This document shows, one piece after another, positions 7,719 through 13,861 of a stretch of 17,567 nt of DNA. Each line of letters starts with the position of its first letter. Position 1 is the first letter of the stretch. The translations under genes and the position numbers were made by a program. This DNA comes from an uncultured Prevotella sp. (GTDB lineage: Bacteria > Bacteroidota > Bacteroidia > Bacteroidales > Bacteroidaceae): positions 1 to 17,567 of the forward strand of contig URUK01000045.1 of NCBI GenBank assembly GCA_900551055.1. The letters are read 5' to 3'. The notes beneath the pieces are model-generated. The model was not told where the DNA came from. It worked only from the letters and a program-made list of their open reading frames with translations, and did no database searches.

Positions 7719-7831
7719 TTTTAAATTGAGAGTTGATAATTGGGAATGGATAATTATGATTTGCCTTGCTAATGGATAGCCTCAAAGGTAATCATAATTC
7801 TCAATTTCCAATTCTCCGTTCTCAATTAAAC
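7719..7831. repeat. Long imperfect inverted repeat B with apical stem-loop
   Basis: Arms at about 7719-7767 and 7785-7831 pair with scattered mismatches. The innermost part is strong: ATTATGATT (7753-7761) with AATCATAAT (7790-7798), CCTT (7764-7767) with AAGG (7785-7788), then GCTA (7768-7771) with TAGC (7777-7780) around a 5-nt loop. The arms consist of 7-nt words such as TTGAGAG and TTGATAA. The right end includes the stop codon (7822-7824) of the lipoprotein gene. It shares its core and apical loop with the elements at 12752-12886 and 13594-13706. Confidence 0.85.
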
Positions 7832-8796
7832 AAAGTCGTTTCCGCCTGCTGTATGGTGTCCGTCCGGCGGTAAATGCAGTAGAGGTCGGCTTGCTTTCCG
7901 TCCGTGCCCGCTTCCCTTGTCTGCACCGTGTGCATCTCGTCCGCCGTCAGACTGATTATGCGGAACGTCGTGCCGCCCTGCGTCTCAACAAACCTTCCGT
8001 TGGCGTTGAATGTGTATTTGTAACCCTTCCGCGTGTCGGTTGACGGGTTGCCGCCGCGTGTTGTCTCGTAAATTGAGTCGGCGGTGATTTCATAGTCGAC
8101 GGGCTTCAGCTCCGTGTCGGATGCGAAGAAGTCGGCTGCGCAATAGCGGTTGCCTACGAACATGGCGTGCGCCTCTGTGCATTGCCATGCCTGGTTGACG
8201 GCAAAATCTGTGAAATCGGCCTCTGTCACGGCTGTCTGTTCGGGCATTTCGGGGTAGTCTTTGTTGATGGTGCTGAGGTTGTACGGGTAGTTTTGCTTGA
8301 GCGAAGCCTGCTCGTAGTCGGTCATGGCGCGGTAAACGGCGTACACGTAGATGTCTTCACCGTCGGCCTTTGTCGCCTGATGCTTGATTATGCAGAGCCT
8401 GTCAGCGCTGACGCTGACGACCGTGAACACGTCGTTTGCGCCCGACATTACTTGGTTCTTGCCCTCGGCGAAGGTGTATTTTACCGTCCTGTAACACTTC
8501 ATCGGGTACGAGTCGATGTACATGTAGGTGGTTATTTCGCCGCCGCTGAAGCTGTATTGCTCCGGCGCTCCGCCTATCAGGCCGCTCCAGTAGTCGGATT
8601 TCATCATTGTGCCGTCGCCCTTTATCTCGTGGCTTTCTATGTATTTCCACGCCTTGCCGTCAACAAGGCGCGTGAAGTCGGCCTCTGAAACAAGCTGGAC
8701 TGACGGCACGACAAGCTCTCCGTCTTCGTCGCACGACGTGAAGGAAATGACTGAAAGGAATAAAAACAAAACCGGAACAAAATGAAAGTGTTTCAT
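7822..8796 (-). CDS. Surface-type lipoprotein with tandem duplicated domain, function unknown
   Basis: A 324-residue protein read from the ATG at 8796; a GTG 21 bp earlier only lengthens the N-terminus ahead of the signal peptide. Residues 1-21 form a type II signal peptide ending SFTS before C22, followed by DEDGE, an acidic run like the Bacteroidetes lipoprotein export signal, so outer-surface exposure is likely. The mature part has two related halves. V(S/T)EADFT starts each (about 36 and 190), followed by AWxxxExH, a central KYTF, F(T/R)(V/I)(V/I)S(V/L)(S/T)AD and a final (I/L)YxxYR (about 149-156 and 305-310). A beta-rich, lipocalin-like fold is possible, but I do not recognise a family. 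It follows the retropepsin-like gene on the same strand. Confidence 0.85.
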   Translation of the reverse strand: MKHFHFVPVLFLFLSVISFTSCDEDGELVVPSVQLVSEADFTRLVDGKAWKYIESHEIKGDGTMMKSDYWSGLIGGAPEQYSFSGGEITTYMYIDSYPMKCYRTVKYTFAEGKNQVMSGANDVFTVVSVSADRLCIIKHQATKADGEDIYVYAVYRAMTDYEQASLKQNYPYNLSTINKDYPEMPEQTAVTEADFTDFAVNQAWQCTEAHAMFVGNRYCAADFFASDTELKPVDYEITADSIYETTRGGNPSTDTRKGYKYTFNANGRFVETQGGTTFRIISLTADEMHTVQTREAGTDGKQADLYCIYRRTDTIQQAETTLFN

Positions 8797-8822
8797 GGTT
8801 AACTGGTTTTGGTACACGATGG

Positions 8823-8830
8823 CAAATATA
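8823..8830 (-). promoter_or_regulatory. Candidate -7 box for the lipoprotein gene
   Basis: On the minus strand TATATTTG matches TAnnTTTG exactly, about 27 nt before the ATG at 8796. No good TTTG partner is visible upstream. It suggests the lipoprotein gene may have its own promoter as well as read-through from the gene before it. Confidence 0.4.
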
Positions 8831-8925
8831 ACGAAATTCCGGTCATGTTGTATGAAAAACGGAAAGAAAACGCTAAAAAACGTCTCCTTTCCGTCATTTT
8901 TCTTCTATTCCGGCCGTGAAAAGCG

Positions 8926-10239
8926 TCAGTTCTCTATCTTCAGGAACAGGTCTTTCAGGTTGAGCGTGGCCTTCCGGCAGCCTTGTATGATGTCAAGTCC
9001 GGCGTTGCCGTCGTCAGGCGACAGGGTGTGGTTTGGCTCGAAGTCGACGCAAGCCTTGTCAAGGCGGACGTCGGCGCCGCCCGTCCGCACGGTGAGCGGC
9101 GGCAGGAGGACGAGCGTCTTCATGCCGACTTTGCCGATGCCGCCGCTAAGGCGCGTCGTGCGCGTGCCTGCCTTGTCGATGTATTGCTTGTGGCGGGCGT
9201 AGTAAGAGGCGGAGAACGTCGTGGTGTGGTTGCCCGTGTCGAACATCATCTTCAGCCGCTCGTCGCCCGCGTAAGCCTCCAAACGCAGTCCGTTGTCTTC
9301 CGTAAGGTATATGTTGTGGCCCGTTTCGGGCAGCGGCGTGGGACTTGCCGGAAACACAATCCTGCCCTCTTGCGGATAGAATTGCACCTCGCCACACAGC
9401 TTCATGAAGTCAAGTCCGATGACGAAGTCGCCCGTCAGCAGGGAGTCCATTACCATATTGTCGTCCACACACACCACTTCGGCGTTGCGGAAGACAATCT
9501 CTCCCACCCTGATGCTGTCTATAACGCCGAAGAAACCGTGCGCCCGGCCAGCCCCGTTGACGTCGATAGTGTCGGGCAGCAGCCGTGCGCCTACCTTCCG
9601 AGCGTAGTCAAGGGAGCAGAAAGTGGTGGGGCTTCCCGTGTCGAGCACCGCCTGGCAGCCACGCCCGTTGACGCTCGCCGGTATGCAGAGCGTATAGCCG
9701 CGTTTGGCCGTGTCGCCCAAAGCGCTGAGGTCAACCTCGCGGAACTCGGCCTCAACGGCCACGTCGCACGCCGGACGTTCAAGCGTAGAGGGTGGCAGCT
9801 TGCTGCGGATGCCATACAAACGGAGTGCGGCCTCGGGCTGGCTCAGGTCTGCTTGGTCGGTCTGCGCCTTCACTTGGCTGACGAAGTTGCCTACTATTTC
9901 GGCGGCCTTGGCGTAGCGTTGGCGCCTCGCTTCGGTCTGGGCCTGTATCAAAACCATGTTTTTAGTGTTGTCGAAGCCTATCTCCTGCTGGTGGTTTGCA
10001 ATCAAGTCGTCGATTGCTTTGACCGCTTCGTCGTCGCGGCCGAAGTACACTGCGGCCAGCGCCTCGGCCATTACGCGCAGGAACGGAACATGGACGGAAT
10101 CCCGAAGTGCAGGGTATTCGCGTTCAAGGGCGAACCAGTCAGACGTGTTGAGCAGTTGCCCTACACGCTCGTCGGCGCTCTGCGCCCGCGCCACTGACAG
10201 GCAAAGGCACAATGAAAGGAAAAGGATTAGTCGCTTCAT
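8926..10239 (-). CDS. Exported protein with two retropepsin-like aspartic protease domains
   Basis: A 437-residue protein with a type I signal peptide (residues 1-19 or 20, ending VARA/Q). Residues 21-150 look helical, possibly TPR-like. Two clan-AA aspartic protease domains follow. The first has AVLDTGSPTTF (D200), then FVIGLDFMKL (272-281) and GRIVF (292-296). The second has MMFDTGNHTTTF (D334), then GLDIIQG and a closing ATLNLKD. Both carry DTG, with S203 in the first and N337 in the second. Retropepsins normally dimerise to bring two DTG loops together; here both could come from one chain, 134 residues apart, as in pepsin. It would act in the periplasm or be secreted. Substrate unknown. 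It lies downstream of an esterase gene on the same strand after 96 bp. Confidence 0.88.
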   Translation of the reverse strand: MKRLILFLSLCLCLSVARAQSADERVGQLLNTSDWFALEREYPALRDSVHVPFLRVMAEALAAVYFGRDDEAVKAIDDLIANHQQEIGFDNTKNMVLIQAQTEARRQRYAKAAEIVGNFVSQVKAQTDQADLSQPEAALRLYGIRSKLPPSTLERPACDVAVEAEFREVDLSALGDTAKRGYTLCIPASVNGRGCQAVLDTGSPTTFCSLDYARKVGARLLPDTIDVNGAGRAHGFFGVIDSIRVGEIVFRNAEVVCVDDNMVMDSLLTGDFVIGLDFMKLCGEVQFYPQEGRIVFPASPTPLPETGHNIYLTEDNGLRLEAYAGDERLKMMFDTGNHTTTFSASYYARHKQYIDKAGTRTTRLSGGIGKVGMKTLVLLPPLTVRTGGADVRLDKACVDFEPNHTLSPDDGNAGLDIIQGCRKATLNLKDLFLKIEN

Positions 10240-10277
10240 AACGATGTTTTTATAAGAAAGTCAGCATAAACAAAAAA

Positions 10278-10331
10278 GTCAAGAGCCAAGAAACGCACGT
10301 TTTCTTAACTCTTAACCCTTAATTCTTAATT
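10278..10331. repeat. Degenerate inverted repeat E with heptamer words
   Basis: GTCAAGAGCCAAGAAACG (10278-10295) pairs imperfectly with CGTTTTCTTAACTCTTAAC (10298-10316) with a 2-nt loop. The right arm runs on to 10331 with further words whose complement is TTAAGRR, which the left side lacks. It fills most of the gap between the hydrolase stop and the retropepsin-like start and resembles a decayed copy of the element at 12752-12886. Confidence 0.6.
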
Positions 10332-10335
10332 ATTT

Positions 10336-11160
10336 TCAGAAGCTCCTGAGCCATGCTTTCAGGTCGAGCTGCATCTCGTTGTGATACTTGAACGAGTCGC
10401 GGTTGCCCCATCCGTGGCCGCCCGAAGGATAGACATGGAGCGTGGCCGGCACGTCGTGGCGGTAGAGTTCGATGTAGTAGTTCACGCCGTTGGCGGGCAA
10501 AACGCCGTCGTCGTCGTCGCTAAGAGCAATGAAGGCGCGCGGCGTTACGCGTGTGACTTTCAGGTCGCTGCTGTACTCCTGTTCCACCTTTTTCTTCGGT
10601 TTTGTGCCTAACAGGCTGTCGTGTGAACCTTTGTGGGTGATGTCCGGCATCATTGTTATTACGGGGTAGAAAAGTATCTGGAAGTTCGGTGCGGCGTCGC
10701 CGATGGCGTGTGTGGCTATGGTCGATGCCAGATGGCCTCCGGCCGACGACCCCATTATGCCCACGTCGTCGGGGTTTATGTTCCAGTTCTGCGCGTTGCG
10801 GCGCACCAAGCGCATGGCTTCCTCGGCGTCGCCGATGGGTACTTCGCGGTCGCCGTGCGGCAAGCGGTACTTCAATACGATTGCGGCTATGCCCATGTTG
10901 TTGAAGAACGGTGTCCAGTCGTGCCCTTCGTGGCCGATGGCAAGGTGCGAATATCCGCCTCCGGGACATATTACCACGGCGCGGCCTGTGGCCTCTTCCT
11001 TTTTCGGCAGGTAGACCCAGACCTTCGCGGTGTCGGCCTTGTCGGTGCTGCTGACGGGCGCTCCCTGCGGCCATAAGTACGTTTCAAACTTCTGTTGGGC
11101 GCATGCCGGGAGGCAACACAATGCCAACAGCGTGGCAAAAACAGTCTTCGTTACTTTCAT
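10336..11160 (-). CDS. Exported alpha/beta-hydrolase, probable carbohydrate acetylesterase
   Basis: A 274-residue protein taken from the ATG at 11160, because MKVTKTVFATLLALCCLPAC begins a proper signal peptide; an upstream in-frame start would add 28 residues that include no signal. LPAC fits a lipobox (C20), so it may be a lipoprotein, although cleavage after CA is possible. The fold is the BD-FAE/acetyl-xylan esterase type: PGGGY (66-70) forms the oxyanion hole, GSSAG (137-141) the nucleophile elbow with S139, D in SDDDDG (about 216-218) and H249 in GGHGWG complete the triad. It is divergent from a sialate O-acetylesterase-like gene, so removal of acetyl groups from glycans is likely. The exact substrate is not visible. 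Confidence 0.9.
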   Translation of the reverse strand: MKVTKTVFATLLALCCLPACAQQKFETYLWPQGAPVSSTDKADTAKVWVYLPKKEEATGRAVVICPGGGYSHLAIGHEGHDWTPFFNNMGIAAIVLKYRLPHGDREVPIGDAEEAMRLVRRNAQNWNINPDDVGIMGSSAGGHLASTIATHAIGDAAPNFQILFYPVITMMPDITHKGSHDSLLGTKPKKKVEQEYSSDLKVTRVTPRAFIALSDDDDGVLPANGVNYYIELYRHDVPATLHVYPSGGHGWGNRDSFKYHNEMQLDLKAWLRSF

Positions 11161-11237
11161 TTTTGTATCTTTGATAGTATGATTTTGTCTCAATAATCGG
11201 CAAAAGCCTGTCTTATTGTGATTTATTAAATGTTTAT

Positions 11238-11274
11238 TTTGCAAATATATACAATTTTTCCGTAATATTGCAAA
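11238..11274. promoter_or_regulatory. Symmetric overlapping divergent promoters
   Basis: Plus strand: TTTG (11238-11241), 21 nt, TAATATTG (11263-11270), aimed at the gene at 11314. Minus strand: TTTG (11274-11271), 21 nt, TATATTTG (11249-11242), aimed at the gene ending at 10336. Both have the same spacing and the -33 box of each adjoins the -7 box of the other. The minus box matches TAnnTTTG exactly; the plus box misses one base. The two promoters cannot easily be occupied at once. Confidence 0.6.
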
Positions 11275-11313
11275 CCGTTTGATTATTATAACAATCTATA
11301 AATCTAACACATC

Positions 11314-12750
11314 ATGCGTAAACGTATTTTAATGCTTTCGGTGCTTGCCGTCTCGCTGTCAGGTGTGCAGGCCAAGGTCAAGTTGCCTCATGTCATCGGC
11401 GACAACATGGTTATACAGCAGAACACGGACGTGAGCCTGTGGGGCACGGCGCGTCCTGGCGCTACGGTTGACGTGGCCGTTTCGTGGAGCGGAGAGGGCT
11501 ACAAGGCCGAAGCCGACGGGCAGGGCAAGTGGCGGCTCATGGTGAAGTCGCCAAAGGCCGACGGCCGGCGGCTGTCGATAAGTTTTGATGACGGCGACGG
11601 GGCGGTGAGCGTCAACAACGTGCTTGCAGGCGAAGTGTGGGTCTGCGCAGGGCAGAGCAACATGGAGATGCCCATAAAAGGCTTTGACAACTGCCCCACG
11701 GAGGGCTACTTGGACGTGGTGACCGGCGCGAGGGCCGACTCTTTGATACACTTCGTGAAGATACCGAGCAGGATGAGCATGACGCCGCTTGAGGACACCG
11801 ACTGCGAGTGGAAGCAGTGCAGCCCGGAGACTGTTGGCGAGGCGAGCGCGGCCGGATACTTCTTCGCAAAGACCGTTACGCAGGCCACGGGAGTGCCGGT
11901 TGGCCTGGTGATGGCCAACAAAGGCGGCACTAGGGTAGAGAGCTGGCTGTCGAGGGAGAACCTTGAGAAGTATACCAAGGAAGACCTTGACTCGGCGGCG
12001 ATGGTAAAGAACTTCCAGTGGGACTTCAAACGGCCCATGCTTTGGGGCTACGGCACGTTCTCGCCGATAGAGAAATACACCGTGAAAGGAATCCTTTTCT
12101 ATCAGGGATGTTCGAACGTAGGCAATCCCGGCAACATGTATTCAGACCTTCTCGCGGTGCTTGCGAAGCAGTGGCGCGCGGCGTTCGGACTGGGCGACAT
12201 TCCTTTCTACATCGTCGAGATAACGCCTTTCAACCACGGAGGGCCTGACGGAACGGCGGCGGCATACCTGCGCGAGCAGCAGCAGCGTGCGTCGAAAATC
12301 ATTCCGAACAGCGGTTTTGTGTGTACGAACGACTGCGTGTATCCTTGGGAACTCAACCAAATCCATCCGGCGAAGAAGCGTCCCGTGGGCGAGAGGCTGG
12401 CTTACCAGGCGCTCAACAAGACGTATGGCTTGAAGTCGGTATGGTGTGAAAGCCCCACGTTCAAGTCGCTGACGGTCAGCAACGACACGTGTTATGTCAA
12501 GTTCGACAACACCTACGGCGGAATGAACCGCATGGAAGGGATAGAAGGTTTTGAAGTAGCGGGGGCCGACAAGGTGTTCCATAAGGCCAAGGCAAAGTAC
12601 TCGTTTGACAAGGGTGTGATACTGACTTGCCCCGAAGTGAAGGCTCCAGTGGCCGTAAGATACTGCTTCAGGAACTTCCAGATAGGCAATTTCGGCAACA
12701 TGGCCGGCCTTCCTTTGGTGCCGTTCCGCACTGACGAATGGAACAACTAA
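11314..12750 (+). CDS. Sialate O-acetylesterase-like SGNH esterase
   Basis: A 478-residue protein with a type I signal peptide (1-20, ending VQA). Residues 21-105 form a beta-rich N-terminal domain (LPHVIGDNMVIQQ, WGTARPG). The esterase domain begins at VWVCAGQSNMEMP, where S115 is the nucleophile of block I. NKGGTRVESW (202-211) is the oxyanion region, YQGCSN (263-268) is the third block and IHPAKKRPVGERLA (350-363) contains catalytic H351. The more usual third block is YQGESN; the cysteine here seems to mark a Bacteroidetes subgroup. It probably removes O-acetyl groups from sialic acids or other sugars in the periplasm. It is divergently transcribed from the hydrolase at 10336-11160 and is followed at once by inverted repeat C. 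Confidence 0.93.
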   Translation: MRKRILMLSVLAVSLSGVQAKVKLPHVIGDNMVIQQNTDVSLWGTARPGATVDVAVSWSGEGYKAEADGQGKWRLMVKSPKADGRRLSISFDDGDGAVSVNNVLAGEVWVCAGQSNMEMPIKGFDNCPTEGYLDVVTGARADSLIHFVKIPSRMSMTPLEDTDCEWKQCSPETVGEASAAGYFFAKTVTQATGVPVGLVMANKGGTRVESWLSRENLEKYTKEDLDSAAMVKNFQWDFKRPMLWGYGTFSPIEKYTVKGILFYQGCSNVGNPGNMYSDLLAVLAKQWRAAFGLGDIPFYIVEITPFNHGGPDGTAAAYLREQQQRASKIIPNSGFVCTNDCVYPWELNQIHPAKKRPVGERLAYQALNKTYGLKSVWCESPTFKSLTVSNDTCYVKFDNTYGGMNRMEGIEGFEVAGADKVFHKAKAKYSFDKGVILTCPEVKAPVAVRYCFRNFQIGNFGNMAGLPLVPFRTDEWNN

Positions 12751-12751
12751 A

Positions 12752-12886
12752 TTAAGAATTAAGAGCTTGTTGAATTAAGAATTAAGAGTTAAGAATTAAG
12801 AAAATATGACTTGCAGATAGCCTATAAGAGTATTTTTCTTAATTCTTAACTCTTAATTCTTAATTCAACAAGCTCTTAATCCTTAA
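12752..12886. repeat. Long inverted repeat C with heptamer-built arms
   Basis: Arms of about 54 nt (12752-12805 and 12833-12886) are complementary with one mismatch near the base. Each arm is made of heptamers TTAAGAA and TTAAGAG, interrupted once by CTTGTTGAA. The apex (12806-12832) contains CTTGCAGATAGCCTATAAG, whose AGCCT is also in elements B and D. The repeat begins 2 bp after the esterase stop codon. Further unpaired copies of the word run to about 12910, 12 bp before the Nudix start. It may terminate the esterase transcript. Confidence 0.93.
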
Positions 12887-12921
12887 CTCTTAATTCAATA
12901 AGTTCTTAATTTTTGATTGGC

Positions 12922-13452
12922 ATGGATTTGCTTGAAAAGTTTGAATATTGCCCCGTATGCGGCAGCAGGCACTTTGTGGAGAACTCGCAGAAAAGCAAGA
13001 AATGCGGCAGCTGCGGCTTCGAGTTGTTTATGAACCCGGCAGCATCCGTGGTGGCGCTGATAACCGACGCAGAGGGGAGGGTGCTTGTAGAGCGGCGCAA
13101 ACTGGAGCCTGCAAAGGGCACGCTCGACCTTCCCGGCGGTTTCGCCGACGTGGGGGAGACTGTTGAAGAGGCCGTTGTGCGCGAGGTGATGGAGGAGACC
13201 GGCCTTGCCGTCAAGGCCGCACGCTACCTGTTCAGCCTGCCGAACGTCTACCGGTACTCCGGCCTTGACATCCACACGCTCGACATGTTCTTCGTCTGCG
13301 AGGCGGAAGACACGTCGCGGCTCGCCGCCGGCGACGATGCCGCCGAATGCCTGTGGATGGCTCCGGAGGACATACACACCGAGCAGTTCGGCCTCCGTTC
13401 AGTAAGGCACGGCCTGCAACGGTGGCTCGCCGAACGGCAGTCGGAAGGGTAG
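12922..13452 (+). CDS. Nudix hydrolase with N-terminal zinc ribbon
   Basis: A 176-residue protein taken from the ATG at 12922; a TTG three codons earlier is less likely. C10-x2-C13 and C28-x2-C31 form a zinc ribbon. The Nudix box is complete: G73-x5-E79-x7-R87-E-V-M-E-E-T-G-L, with E91 and E92 as metal ligands. Nudix enzymes cleave nucleoside diphosphates linked to another moiety. The NudC-type SQPWPFPxS motif is absent, so an NADH or NAD-cap pyrophosphatase is not supported; ADP-ribose, sugar nucleotides or a related compound are open. Its 5-prime region lies just after inverted repeat C, and a composite repeat follows its stop. Confidence 0.93.
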   Translation: MDLLEKFEYCPVCGSRHFVENSQKSKKCGSCGFELFMNPAASVVALITDAEGRVLVERRKLEPAKGTLDLPGGFADVGETVEEAVVREVMEETGLAVKAARYLFSLPNVYRYSGLDIHTLDMFFVCEAEDTSRLAAGDDAAECLWMAPEDIHTEQFGLRSVRHGLQRWLAERQSEG

Positions 13453-13511
13453 TTTGGCAACAGCTGTCCATCGTATGTTGACCCATTGCTAACTACTTGA
13501 TTATCAGTGGG

Positions 13512-13577
13512 TTTGCAAAAGGCTACCTTTTAGCTTGTAAAAGGTGGCCTTTTAGCGTGCAATTGATGGCCTTTTGC
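13512..13577 (+). repeat. 22-bp palindromic repeat array R4 (3 units)
   Basis: Units lie at 13512-13533 (centre CTA), 13534-13555 (centre TGG) and 13556-13577 (left arm decayed to AATTGA). The leader and the linker after the array match those of R3, so both belong to the same composite element. It starts about 60 bp after the Nudix stop. Confidence 0.9.
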
Positions 13578-13593
13578 CTCCCGATTTGCCGTG

Positions 13594-13706
13594 TTTTAAA
13601 TTGAGGATGGAGAGTTGAGGGTGGAGAATTGTGATTACCTTTGTTGGCAGGCAGCCTTTAAAGTAATCACAATTCTCCACCCTCAACTCTCCATCCTCAA
13701 TTAAAA
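13594..13706. repeat. Long inverted repeat D with perfect 37-bp stem
   Basis: The stem 13601-13637 with 13664-13700 is perfect over 37 bp, and extends outward to 13594 and 13706 with a 1-nt bulge. Arms are heptamers TTGAGGR and TGGAGAR, ending in TTGTGATTA. The apex holds CTTT/AAAG, then GTTG (13643-13646) pairing with CAGC (13652-13655) around GCAGG. This copies the layout of element B with paired base changes. Confidence 0.95.
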
Positions 13707-13751
13707 GAAATGGAGGGAGCTTGATTTGCTATTGTCAGATGGTTTTTATTG

Positions 13752-13826
13752 GGCTTATCCGGCTTGTCAGCCATATTGCTCTTATAGGCCGGATGGGGCT
13801 AATATGGCTGATAAGCCGGATAGGCT
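13752..13826. repeat. 26-bp hairpin whose mismatches are all wobble pairs
   Basis: 13752-13777 and 13801-13826 are complementary except at three positions, and each of the three would be a G-U pair in a plus-strand RNA. The loop is 23 nt. This pattern suits a structure kept at the RNA level, in a transcript running on from the Nudix gene. Confidence 0.8.
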
Positions 13827-13850
13827 TTGCCTGCAAATTTACAGGCAAAG
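13825..13850. terminator. 9-bp hairpin, possible terminator between convergent genes
   Basis: CTTTGCCTG (13825-13833) pairs perfectly with CAGGCAAAG (13842-13850) around CAAATTTA. It shares 2 nt with the larger hairpin before it, so the two may compete. No long T-run follows on either strand, so a terminator role is uncertain. Confidence 0.4.
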
Positions 13851-13861
13851 CAGGTCAAGCG

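Larger units (their letters stand above)
7503..7821. other. 319-bp intergenic region: promoter candidate plus composite repeat
   Basis: Between the topA start and the lipoprotein stop, both on the minus strand. It holds the topA -7 box candidate (7532-7539), an AT-rich stretch, a leader CTCATTGTCAGAGGGTTTGC (7622-7641), repeat array R3 (7637-7702), a linker GATTTGCCATGTTTTAAATT (7708-7727) and long inverted repeat B (7719-7831). I see no gene. Confidence 0.75.

Noticed and set aside
7600..7785. 61-codon minus-strand frame over R3 and element B
   Set aside because: It consists of the repeat array and the hairpin arm; no protein features.
8983..10197. 404-codon plus-strand frame antisense to the retropepsin-like gene
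   Set aside because: The minus strand has a signal peptide and two DTG domains; the opposite frame has no export signal or domain and is a shadow.
12913..12921. TTG start for the Nudix protein
   Set aside because: The ATG three codons on leads directly into the zinc ribbon, and no ribosome-binding sequence favours the TTG.
12922..13452. NudC (NADH pyrophosphatase / NAD-cap removal)
   Set aside because: A zinc ribbon and a Nudix box are present, but the SQPWPFPxS motif after the box is missing and the protein is much shorter than NudC.
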